Shown here one piece after another: positions 56,543 to 64,000 of a DNA stretch of 64,000 nucleotides. Every line of letters begins with the position of its first letter. Positions within the stretch are counted from its first letter, which is position 1. The notes under the pieces were generated by a model. That model worked only from the letters and a program-made list of their open reading frames with translations. It made no database searches and was not told the DNA's origin. This DNA is from Hyphomicrobiales bacterium (GTDB lineage: Bacteria > Pseudomonadota > Alphaproteobacteria > Rhizobiales > Xanthobacteraceae): NCBI GenBank assembly GCA_017305535.1, contig JAFKKN010000001.1, positions 359,145 to 423,144 on the forward strand, given 5' to 3'. Both the position numbers and the translations under genes were made by a program.

Positions 56543-58174
56543 TCAGTCGCCAGTCTTCTCGATATTCCAGAACACCGGTGTCGCGGGGCCGTCGAGCACG
56601 CCCTTGAGCGACTTGCGCCAGACGCTCGGCTGCTCGAACTGTCCGAGCGGAATGTAAATGACTTCGTCATAGACCCGCTTCTGGATTTCCTCGGCGAGCT
56701 TCTTCTGTTCCTCCGGCGACGTCGAGCGGGCGAACTGATCGCGCATCTTTTCGATGGTCGGATCATCCGGCCAGCCGAACCAGCCGCCGTTCTTGCCCTT
56801 GCCGTTGGTCGAGACGTTGGCGACCGGGTTCATGATGTCCGGGCCGGCCCAGTTGGTGAAGAACATGTTCCAGCCGCCCTCCTTCGGCGACTTCTGGCTA
56901 GCGCGGCGGGTCACCACGGTCTGCCAATCGGTGGCCTGAAGGTCGACCTTGAAGCCGGCATCACGCAAGAACTGCGCGAACACGATCGGCTGCGCCTTCA
57001 ACTGTCCGACGTCTCCGGGCGCCATGACGACAACCGGCGTACCGTCATAACCGGATTCCTTCAGAAGCTTCTTCGCTTCCTCCATGCCGTTGCCCTTTGT
57101 CAGCGTCTCGGAGCCGATGTCGCTTGCCAACGGCGTGCCGCAACCGAACACCGCGCCGCAGACCTTGTAGTACTTCGGATTGCCGATCAGCGCGTCGAGC
57201 ACCGGCTTCTGGCTTGCCGCAAGGAAGGCCGCGCGGCGAATCTTCGGATTGTCGAACGGCGGATAGAGGAAGTTCATCCGGCCCAGCGTCTGGAAACCCA
57301 GCGGGCTCAGCGTGTGGATGACGAGATCCTTGTCGGCCTCGAGGATCGGCAACAGATCGTAGGACGGCGTTTCGGAGAAATCGATATCGCCGGACTGGAT
57401 GGCGTTCACCACCGTCTGCGCATCCGGCATGGTGATCCATTCAACGCGGTCAACCTTCACCACCTTGCCACCGGCGGTCCAGCTTGGCGCCTCGGAGCGC
57501 GGCACGTAGTCCTTATTCTTCTCGTAAACCGCCTTCACGCCGGGCTGGAATTCGCCCTGCACGAACTTGAACGGCCCCGAACCGATCTGTTCGGGAATGG
57601 CCTTGCCGGCCGGCGTTTCCGCGAGCCGCTTCGGCATCATGAACGGCACCAGCGACGACGGCTTGCCGATCGATTCAAGCACGAGGCCGTAGGGCTCCTT
57701 CAGCTTCAGCACGATGGTCTTGGCGTCCGGCGCCTCGATGCTGGCGGTGAAGTCCATCAGCTTCTGGCCCATGCCGTCGGCCTTGCCCCAACGCTTCAGC
57801 GAGGCGACGCAATCCTCGGCGGTGACCGGCGTGCCGTCATGCCACTTCAAACCGTCGCGCAAGGTGAAGGTGTAAGTGAGCTTGTCGTCGGAGACCTTGT
57901 AGCTCGCCATCTGCGGCTGGATCTTGAAATGCTCGTCCATCGCCAGCAGCGTGTCGTAGACCATGTAACCGTGGTCACGGGTGATGTAGGCCGTGGTCAA
58001 TCCGGGATCGAGCACGCGCAGGTCGGAATGCATCACCGCGCGGATGGTTTTGGTTTGCGCCAGCGCGGGCGAGCCCAGCGCCGTCGCAAGCAGGAAGGCC
58101 GGCAACGCCGCCTTCAAGGCCATGCTCAATTTCCCCACTTTCGTGGACACTCTCGGAGGCGTGACGTGCAACAT
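56543..58174 (-). CDS. Peptide/nickel-type ABC substrate-binding protein
   Basis: A 543-residue periplasmic protein of the SBP_bac_5 (DppA/OppA) family. The signal peptide is ALKAALPAFLLATALGSPALAQ. Family segments ITRDHGYMVYDTLLAMDE, LTYTFTLRDGLKWHDGTPVTAEDCV and RRAAFLAASQKPVLDALIG are present. The start at 58174 has GGGAGAG upstream. It faces away from the dppBC-like permease genes; the pair of divergent transcripts would together encode one importer for peptides or similar compounds. Confidence 0.92.
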   Translation of the reverse strand: MLHVTPPRVSTKVGKLSMALKAALPAFLLATALGSPALAQTKTIRAVMHSDLRVLDPGLTTAYITRDHGYMVYDTLLAMDEHFKIQPQMASYKVSDDKLTYTFTLRDGLKWHDGTPVTAEDCVASLKRWGKADGMGQKLMDFTASIEAPDAKTIVLKLKEPYGLVLESIGKPSSLVPFMMPKRLAETPAGKAIPEQIGSGPFKFVQGEFQPGVKAVYEKNKDYVPRSEAPSWTAGGKVVKVDRVEWITMPDAQTVVNAIQSGDIDFSETPSYDLLPILEADKDLVIHTLSPLGFQTLGRMNFLYPPFDNPKIRRAAFLAASQKPVLDALIGNPKYYKVCGAVFGCGTPLASDIGSETLTKGNGMEEAKKLLKESGYDGTPVVVMAPGDVGQLKAQPIVFAQFLRDAGFKVDLQATDWQTVVTRRASQKSPKEGGWNMFFTNWAGPDIMNPVANVSTNGKGKNGGWFGWPDDPTIEKMRDQFARSTSPEEQKKLAEEIQKRVYDEVIYIPLGQFEQPSVWRKSLKGVLDGPATPVFWNIEKTGD

Positions 58175-58645
58175 TCAATCTCTCCCGACTTGAACGCAAT
58201 TGTCTGATGATGAATCGCGCTGATTGCTTCTAACGGCATCGGACGCGACGGCAATGTCGCTCCGGACCATTCACGTGGCTTTCATTGCGCGCAAGACTTG
58301 CATCAAGTTCGCCGGGCGTCAATCGGAGTCCATCTCGCAATCGCACAAGCTTTGAGCGGCCACCCGCCCGGTCACAAGGCAACGCGCAATCCTCACGTGG
58401 CGCTGGCAATTTTCGTTGAAGTCTCCATTATGATTGCGCGTCACGATACGAGAGCGCTTACTTGAACGGCGTCGGTTCATTATTTGCTCCGTCCAATCGC
58501 GGCGTCATCGCGCGCGTATCAAATTTCGAACCTCGCTGGAAACCTCCATTGTTCGTGATCCTCTCGCTTCAGCATTCGTCATCAACCTCATCACGTAACA
58601 AGCATTGAAGTCGGATCACCAAAAGAAGAAGGCATCTGGAACGCC
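58175..58645. other. Divergent intergenic region of the peptide uptake system
   Basis: 471 bases without a gene-like frame between the binding protein and the M20 peptidase genes. Two similar segments, GAAGTCTCCATTAT (about 58419-58432) and GAAACCTCCATTGT (about 58539-58552), are direct repeats 120 bases apart and could be regulator sites. Promoters could not be assigned. Confidence 0.5.
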
Positions 58646-59776
58646 ATGAATCCCGCCAATCTCCCGTTCGATACCGAAGCCATGTTGCAAGGCCTGCGTC
58701 AGTGGGTCGAATGCGAAAGCCCGACCTGGGATCGCGCCGCCGTCAATCGCATGCTCGATCTCGCCGCGCGCGAGATGGCGCTCGCCGGCGCGACCATCGA
58801 GCGCATTCCGGGGCGGATGGGTTTTGGCGATTGCGTCCGCGCCCGCTTCCCGCATCCGAAACAGGGCGAACCCGGCATCCTGATCGCCGGTCATCTCGAC
58901 ACCGTGCATCCGGTCGGCACACTGGAAAAGCTGCCGTGGCGGCGCGAGGGCAACAAGTGTTACGGCCCCGGCGTCTACGACATGAAGGGCGGCAACTATC
59001 TCTCACTCGAAGCCATCCGCCAGTTGCAGCGCGCCGCCTTTACCACACCGCTGCCGATTACGTTCCTGCTCACGCCCGATGAGGAAGTCGGCACGCCGAG
59101 CGTGCGCGATATCGTCGAGGCGGAAGCCGCGCGCAACAAATATGTGCTGGTGCCGGAACCCGGCCGCGACGATAACGGCGTCGTCACCGGCCGCTACGCC
59201 ATCGCCCGCTTCAATCTCGAAGCCACCGGCCGCCCGAGCCATGCCGGCGCGACGCTCTCCTCGGGTCGTTCCGCGATCCGCGAGATGGCGCGGCAGATCC
59301 TGGCCATCGACGCGATGAGCGGCCCCGATTGCACCTTCAGCGTCGGCGTCGTTCACGGCGGCCAGTGGGTGAACTGCGTTGCCACCACCGCGACCGGCGA
59401 GGCGCTCAGCATGGCCAAGCGGCAGAGCGATCTCGACCGCGGCGTCGAGCGCATGCTGGCGTTGTCCGGAACCCACGACGACGTGACGTTCACGGTAACG
59501 CGCGGCGTCACCCGCCCGGTGTGGGAGCCGGATGCCGGAACCATGGCGCTCTATGAAAAGGCGCGCGGCATTGCCCAGCAAATGGGCATGGCGTTGCCAC
59601 ACGGCAGCGTCGGCGGCGGCTCCGACGCCAACTTCACCGGGGCGATGGGCATTCCCTCGCTCGACGGCCTCGGCGTGCGCGGCGGCGGCGTCCACACGCT
59701 CAACGAACATATCGAAGTGGACAGTCTTGCCGAACGCGGCCGCCTGATGGCAGGCTTGCTGGCAACGCTGGAATAG
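58646..59776 (+). CDS. M20 family metallopeptidase (glutamate carboxypeptidase-like)
   Basis: A 376-residue di-zinc peptidase. AGHLDTVHP, GPGVYDMKGG, TPDEEVGTP and the dimerisation-domain His in GRPSHAG are all intact; the last zinc His is near VHTLNEH. The pattern fits the carboxypeptidase G2/ArgE/DapE group. No signal peptide is seen, so it acts inside the cell, presumably on material brought in by the ABC importer encoded downstream (gap 198 bases). Confidence 0.9.
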   Translation: MNPANLPFDTEAMLQGLRQWVECESPTWDRAAVNRMLDLAAREMALAGATIERIPGRMGFGDCVRARFPHPKQGEPGILIAGHLDTVHPVGTLEKLPWRREGNKCYGPGVYDMKGGNYLSLEAIRQLQRAAFTTPLPITFLLTPDEEVGTPSVRDIVEAEAARNKYVLVPEPGRDDNGVVTGRYAIARFNLEATGRPSHAGATLSSGRSAIREMARQILAIDAMSGPDCTFSVGVVHGGQWVNCVATTATGEALSMAKRQSDLDRGVERMLALSGTHDDVTFTVTRGVTRPVWEPDAGTMALYEKARGIAQQMGMALPHGSVGGGSDANFTGAMGIPSLDGLGVRGGGVHTLNEHIEVDSLAERGRLMAGLLATLE

Positions 59777-59974
59777 GACGGCGGCAATTCCGCGCCCGCG
59801 AAATATTCGATGGCATGGAATTGGCTTGTTGAATTGGCACAGGGCAACCGGCGCGGAATCTCAGGGTGGATGTGCCCGCGCCGGACGTAACGAGGGAATG
59901 AGATTGTTGACAACAACCCGGCTGTCACGATCATCATGGACGTCGTTTCAGGGCGTGCGACGAGGTAGGAACGA

Positions 59975-60916
59975 ATGCTGGGATATCTGATCCGCCGAAT
60001 CCTCGCCGCCATCCCTGTGATGGGCGTGGTGGCGCTGTTCGTGTTCCTGCTGCTGCGGCTGACGCCGGGCGACCCCGCCGCCATTCTCGCCGGCGACAAC
60101 GCCACGCCGGAACAGCTCGACCGCATTCGCACCTCGCTCGGCTTGAACGAGCCGCTCTACACGCAATTCTTCACCTGGATCGGCAAGCTGCTACATGGCG
60201 ACTTCGGCGTCTCTCTGATTTCCAACGTGCCGGTCATTACCATGATCGGCAACCGCATCGAGCCAACCATCGCCATCGCGCTCTCGACCATCATCTTCAC
60301 CGTGATCGTGGCCGTGCCGCTCGGCGTCATCGCTGCATGGAAGCACGGCACCTGGATCGACCGCTTCGTGATGGCGCTGTCGGTGATCGGCTTCTCGGTG
60401 CCGGTGTTCGTGATCGGCTACGTGCTGATTCAGGTCTTCGCCATCGATCTGCGCTGGCTGCCGGTGCAAGGCTATCGCAGCTTCGCGCGCGGCTTCGGCC
60501 CGTTTTTCGAACGCATCGCGCTGCCGACGCTGACGCTGTCGTTCATCTATATCGCGCTGATCGCGCGCATGACCCGCGCCGCGATGCTCGACGTGCTCGA
60601 TGAGGATTACATCCGCACCGCGCGCGCCAAAGGCATCGCCGAACGCGGCGTGCTGCTGCGCCACGCGCTGCGCAACGCGGCGGTGCCGGTGATCACCGTG
60701 ATCGGCACCGGGTTTGCGCTGTTGATCTCCGGTGTCGTTGTCACCGAGACCGTATTCAACCTGCCGGGCATCGGCCGCCTCACCGTCGATGCGGTGCTGG
60801 CGCGCGACTACCCCGTCATTCAGGCGATGATCCTGTTGACCAGCGGCATCTATGTCGGGGTCAATCTCTTGATCGATCTCTCCTACACCCTGCTCGATCC
60901 GAGGATTCGTTACTGA
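59975..60916 (+). CDS. Dipeptide-type ABC permease (DppB-like)
   Basis: A 313-residue inner-membrane permease with six helices. Starts MLGYLIRRILAAIPV; RLTPGDPA follows the first helix; the EAA loop is EDYIRTARAKGIAERGVLLRHALRNAAVPV. Forms the channel with the DppC-like subunit. The last base of its stop is the first base of the next start codon. Confidence 0.95.
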   Translation: MLGYLIRRILAAIPVMGVVALFVFLLLRLTPGDPAAILAGDNATPEQLDRIRTSLGLNEPLYTQFFTWIGKLLHGDFGVSLISNVPVITMIGNRIEPTIAIALSTIIFTVIVAVPLGVIAAWKHGTWIDRFVMALSVIGFSVPVFVIGYVLIQVFAIDLRWLPVQGYRSFARGFGPFFERIALPTLTLSFIYIALIARMTRAAMLDVLDEDYIRTARAKGIAERGVLLRHALRNAAVPVITVIGTGFALLISGVVVTETVFNLPGIGRLTVDAVLARDYPVIQAMILLTSGIYVGVNLLIDLSYTLLDPRIRY

Positions 60917-61803
60917 TGGCCGTCGACGCCCTGCCAGACCCCTCGCTCCGGATCACGCCGCGCCGCCTCGGGCGCAATCTGTTACGCTCGAATCCGATCA
61001 TCGCCATCGCGGTCATTTGTCTGGCGGTGATCGTGCTGATGGCGATCTTCGCGCCGCTGATCTCGCCGCACGATCCGCAACTGCTGGCGCCGGCGCAGCG
61101 GCTGAAGCCGGCCAGCGCGGAATATCCGCTCGGCACCGACGCCTACGGTCGCGACGTACTCTCACGCATCTTTTACGGCGGCCGCGTCTCACTTCTGATC
61201 GGACTGGGCTCCGCGGTGTTCAGCGTGGCGATCGGCCTTTTCATCGGACTGGTCTCCGGCTTCTTCAAATGGGTCGACGCCATCATGATGCGCATCATGG
61301 ACGGCCTGATGGCGATCCCCGGAATTCTGCTCGCGATCGCCGTGGTGTCGCTGTCGGGAGCCAGCCTGATGACGGTGCTGATCGCCATCACCATTCCGGA
61401 GGTGCCGCGCGTGGCGCGGCTGGTGCGCTCGGTGGTGCTGACGGCGCGCGAGGAACCATACGTCGAAGCCGCGATTTCGGTCGGCTCCAGCCTGCCGAAG
61501 ATCATGTGGCGCCACCTGGTGCCCAACACCGTCGCGCCGTTGATCGTACAAGGGACCTACGTCTGCGCCTCCGCCATTCTCACCGAGGCGATCCTGTCGT
61601 TTCTCGGCTGCGGCATCAGCCCGGAGATTCCGACCTGGGGCAACATCATGGCCGAAGGCCGCGCCTTCTTCCAGATCAAGCCATCGCTGATCTTCTGGCC
61701 CGGCCTGATGCTGTCGATCGCCATTCTCTCGGTCAACCTGATCGGCGATGCCGCGCGCGACGCTCTCGACCCGCGCATGAAACAGCGCGAGGCCCGCCCA
61801 TGA
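60916..61803 (+). CDS. Dipeptide-type ABC permease (DppC-like)
   Basis: A 295-residue permease. An N-terminal cytosolic helix is followed by a periplasmic part with HPLGTDAYGRDVLSR-like sequence (YPLGTDAYGRDVLSR). The EAA loop lies in REEPYVEAAISVGSSLPKIMWRHLVPN. Its start overlaps the DppB stop, and its own stop overlaps the ATPase start (ATGA), so the three genes are translationally coupled. Confidence 0.95.
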   Translation: MAVDALPDPSLRITPRRLGRNLLRSNPIIAIAVICLAVIVLMAIFAPLISPHDPQLLAPAQRLKPASAEYPLGTDAYGRDVLSRIFYGGRVSLLIGLGSAVFSVAIGLFIGLVSGFFKWVDAIMMRIMDGLMAIPGILLAIAVVSLSGASLMTVLIAITIPEVPRVARLVRSVVLTAREEPYVEAAISVGSSLPKIMWRHLVPNTVAPLIVQGTYVCASAILTEAILSFLGCGISPEIPTWGNIMAEGRAFFQIKPSLIFWPGLMLSIAILSVNLIGDAARDALDPRMKQREARP

Positions 61804-63488
61804 CTGCCAGCACCACCGCCACCTCTTCCGCTCCCGTCGTCCTCGACGTCAACGATCTCGTTATCTCGATCGGCAGTAAACCCGACGCGCATCGCATCAT
61901 CGACGGCGTCTCATTGCAGGTGCGGCAAGGCGAAACGCTGTGCGTGGTCGGCGAAAGCGGCTCCGGCAAATCGGTGACGTCGCTGACCGTGATGGGCCTG
62001 TTGCCGAAGAAGGTGCTGGTGCCGACGCGCGGCAAGATCACGCTGGCCGGCGAGGACATTCTCGCGGCCAGCGACCGGCGGCTGCGGCAACTCCGCGCCA
62101 CCACCATGGCAATGATCTTTCAGGAGCCGATGACCGCGCTCAATCCGGTGGTGCCGGTCGGCAAGCAGATCGACGAAGTGCTGCGCGCGCACACCAATCT
62201 CGACGCCCGCACACGGCGCGAGCGCATTCTGGCGATGATGGAACAGGTGCGGCTGCCGGACGTCACGCGCATCTTCAAGTCATATCCGCATCAGCTCTCC
62301 GGCGGACAACGCCAGCGCATCATGATCGCGATGGCGCTGGTGCTCGAACCGAAACTCTTGATTGCCGACGAACCGACCACCGCGCTCGACGTCACCACGC
62401 AGAAGCAGATCCTGTCGCTGATCCGCGACCTGCAACGCGACCACGGCACCGCTGTGCTGTTCATCACCCATGACATGGGCGTGGTGGCGGAAATCGCCGA
62501 CCGCGTTGTGGTGATGCGCAAGGGCAAGGTGGTGGAGACCGGCGCGCTCGACGACGTGCTGCGCGCGCCGACCATGGAATACACCCGCAACCTGCTGTCG
62601 TCGGTGCCGAGCCTGATCCCGCGCGCGGCGCGGCCCGCCTCCAGCGAGCCGATCGTGCTGGAAACCGAAAGCCTCGGCAAAGTCTATCGCCAGCGCTCGA
62701 CGTTCGGGGCCGCGCGCGAAGTCGCCGCCGCGCAGAACGTGACGCTGACGCTGCGCAAGGGCCGCACGCTCGGCATCGTCGGGGAAAGCGGCTCGGGCAA
62801 ATCCACCGTGGCGCGCTGCATCGTGCGGCTGATCGATCCGACCTCGGGCGAGGTCCGCCTCGCCGGTCAGGACATCTCGACGTTATCGCGTCCAGCATTG
62901 CGGCCGCACCGCAAGCGCATCCAGATCGTGTTCCAGGACCCCTACCGCTCGCTCAATCCGCGCGTCACTGTCGGGGAGACCATCGCCGAAGGTCCGGTGA
63001 ACTACGGCGTGCCGCATGCGGAAGCGATCAAGCGCGCCGGCGAATTGCTCGAACTGGTCGACCTGCCCGCCGACGCCATCACGCGCTATCCGCATCAGTT
63101 CTCCGGCGGTCAGCGCCAGCGCATCGCGATTGCCCGCGCGCTGGCGCTCGATCCCGACGTGCTGGTGGCGGACGAAGCGGTATCGGCGCTCGACGTCTCG
63201 GTGCAGGCGCAGGTCCTCGATCTGCTCGATGAGATTCAGACGCGCCTCGGCATCGCGCTGCTGTTCATCACCCACGATCTGCGCGTCGCCGCGCAAATCT
63301 GCGACGAGGTGGTGGTGATGCAGCACGGCCGCGTCGTCGAACAAGGTCCCGCCGGCGAAATTCTCACCAATCCACAACAGGCCTACACCAAGCAGTTGCT
63401 CGAAGCCGCACCCGGCCGCCATTGGGACTTTGCGAATTTCCGACCGGTGAACGTGCAGAGTACTTTGGCCTCGCCTGGCGCAGTATAG
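61800..63488 (+). CDS. Fused dipeptide-type ABC ATPase (DppD-DppF)
   Basis: A 562-residue protein with two ABC domains. First: Walker A GESGSGKSVTS, signature LSGGQRQR, Walker B LLIADEPTTALD. Second: GESGSGKSTVA, FSGGQRQR, VLVADEAVSALD; here Ala replaces the Pro after DE. This fusion of the usual DppD and DppF is common in alphaproteobacteria. The ATG at 61800 overlaps the permease stop. An upstream frame open to 61017 is a reading of the permease gene in another frame. Confidence 0.95.
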   Translation: MTASTTATSSAPVVLDVNDLVISIGSKPDAHRIIDGVSLQVRQGETLCVVGESGSGKSVTSLTVMGLLPKKVLVPTRGKITLAGEDILAASDRRLRQLRATTMAMIFQEPMTALNPVVPVGKQIDEVLRAHTNLDARTRRERILAMMEQVRLPDVTRIFKSYPHQLSGGQRQRIMIAMALVLEPKLLIADEPTTALDVTTQKQILSLIRDLQRDHGTAVLFITHDMGVVAEIADRVVVMRKGKVVETGALDDVLRAPTMEYTRNLLSSVPSLIPRAARPASSEPIVLETESLGKVYRQRSTFGAAREVAAAQNVTLTLRKGRTLGIVGESGSGKSTVARCIVRLIDPTSGEVRLAGQDISTLSRPALRPHRKRIQIVFQDPYRSLNPRVTVGETIAEGPVNYGVPHAEAIKRAGELLELVDLPADAITRYPHQFSGGQRQRIAIARALALDPDVLVADEAVSALDVSVQAQVLDLLDEIQTRLGIALLFITHDLRVAAQICDEVVVMQHGRVVEQGPAGEILTNPQQAYTKQLLEAAPGRHWDFANFRPVNVQSTLASPGAV

Positions 63489-63506
63489 GTTGACGCAATC
63501 GAAGCC

Positions 63507-63554
63507 GTCACCCTTCGAGGCTCGCGGCATGCGCCGCTCGCACCTCAGGATGAC
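63507..63554. repeat. GTCACCCTTCGAGG-type dispersed palindrome
   Basis: GTCACCCTTCGAGG and CACCTCAGGATGAC are imperfect inverted arms around a CGGCATGCGCCG core. The type is common in Nitrobacteraceae genomes. A fragment of another repeat (CTCCTCGCAATGACG) follows at about 63571. They lie inside the operon, between the ATPase and M81 genes. Confidence 0.7.
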
Positions 63555-63627
63555 GTTTCGTCGCTTGCGCTCCTCGCAATGACGCGACTAACGTTGTCGC
63601 TCTGCGACACTTTATCGGAATGACTTC

Positions 63628-64000
63628 ATGACACGTATTGCCGTCGGCGGCTTCCTGCACGAGACCAACACCTTCGCGCCCACCAAGGCGACCTATGCCG
63701 ATTTCGTCCATGGCGGCGGCTGGCCGGCGATGACCCACGGCTCCGACGTGTTGAAAGTGATGCGCGGCATCAATGTCGGCCTCGCCGGCTTCGTCGATGA
63801 TGCCGTGACGCGCGGCTGGGAGTTGATCCCGACGATCGCCTGCGGCGCCAGCCCCTGCGCGCACGTGACGAAGGACGCCTACGAGCGCGTCGCCAAGGAA
63901 ATGGTCGACGGCATCGCCAATGCGGGCGCGCTCGACGCGGTCTATCTCGATCTGCACGGCGCGATGGTCACCGAGCACCTCGACGACGGCGAAGGCGAGC
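63628..64000 (+). CDS. M81 family metallopeptidase (MlrC-like), N-terminal part
   Basis: Only the first 124 codons lie in the window. MTRIAVGGFLHETNTFAPT is the typical N-terminus, with the His/Glu of HETNTF at the zinc-binding region, and ALDAVYLDLHGAMVTE supplies another conserved Asp/His. MlrC cleaves linear peptides in microcystin breakdown; most homologues have unknown substrates. Its place after an ABC importer and an M20 peptidase suggests cytoplasmic peptide hydrolysis. Confidence 0.9.
   Translation, partial: MTRIAVGGFLHETNTFAPTKATYADFVHGGGWPAMTHGSDVLKVMRGINVGLAGFVDDAVTRGWELIPTIACGASPCAHVTKDAYERVAKEMVDGIANAGALDAVYLDLHGAMVTEHLDDGEGE

Noticed and set aside
61017-61799. N-terminal extension of the fused ATPase
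   Set aside because: This reads the DppC gene in another frame and is Arg-rich; the ATGA overlap at 61800 gives the start.

Overview
The window is a GC-rich chromosomal segment of an alphaproteobacterium. It most likely belongs to the Hyphomicrobiales family Nitrobacteraceae (the Bradyrhizobium / Rhodopseudomonas / Nitrobacter / Afipia group). The grounds are an acpXL-type very-long-chain fatty-acid lipid A cluster, a class II DAHP synthase, DUF2865 and DUF1289 proteins, adjacent psd and pssA, and several dispersed palindromic repeat families (GAGCATGATC-type, GTCATGCCCGGC-type and GTCGTCCCC-type hairpins) that I associate with these genomes. The genus call is inference; no rRNA or tRNA gene was found to anchor it.

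Layout. 1-1460: the tail of an MgtC/SapB-like membrane protein, a ParBc_2 protein and a small membrane protein. 1651-6090: the acpXL cluster (ACP, dehydratase, a ketosynthase homologue without its catalytic cysteine, an intact ketosynthase, and the LpxXL acyltransferase). 6245-8853: an orphan polyamine-type binding protein, an aminotransferase and a rhodanese. 8993-12853: two tandem Kup potassium transporters. 13045-14676: a MotA/MotB-like stator pair. 14926-19393: an RraA-like protein, pssA, psd and an Atm1-type ABC exporter. 19597-21697: a LOG protein, a class A acid phosphatase and a VOC protein. 21812-25465: a tightly overlapping cysS / 37-residue membrane peptide / GNAT / cimA operon. 25777-27449: two secreted proteins. 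27674-31227: nadE, a diacylglycerol kinase and class II aroG. 31477-36798: an alpha/beta hydrolase, gor, a DUF2059 protein, rpiA, gph and a lipoprotein. 36952-44581: moaA behind a structured leader, a TRAP transporter, an Mrp ATPase and a beta-hydroxyacid dehydrogenase. 44779-50155: a sensor kinase, a DUF1289/aspartic protease pair, dusA, an AlaX-like editing protein and a second LOG protein. 50255-56306: tex, feoAB and an AI-2E family permease. 56543-64000: a dipeptide-type ABC uptake system linked to an M20 peptidase and an M81 (MlrC-like) metalloprotease that runs off the window.

Most genes are core metabolism. The points most worth a second look are: (i) a chain-length-factor-like ketosynthase in the lipid A very-long-chain fatty-acid cluster, where the usual adh2XL gene is absent and a palindromic repeat sits in its place; (ii) a very short coding sequence at 23925-24038 coupled by stop/start overlaps to genes on both sides; (iii) a compact nested RNA fold directly upstream of moaA; (iv) an Irr-box-like site upstream of feoAB; and (v) the peptide import plus M20/M81 peptidase operon. 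No CRISPR array, insertion sequence, prophage or obvious transferred island was seen.
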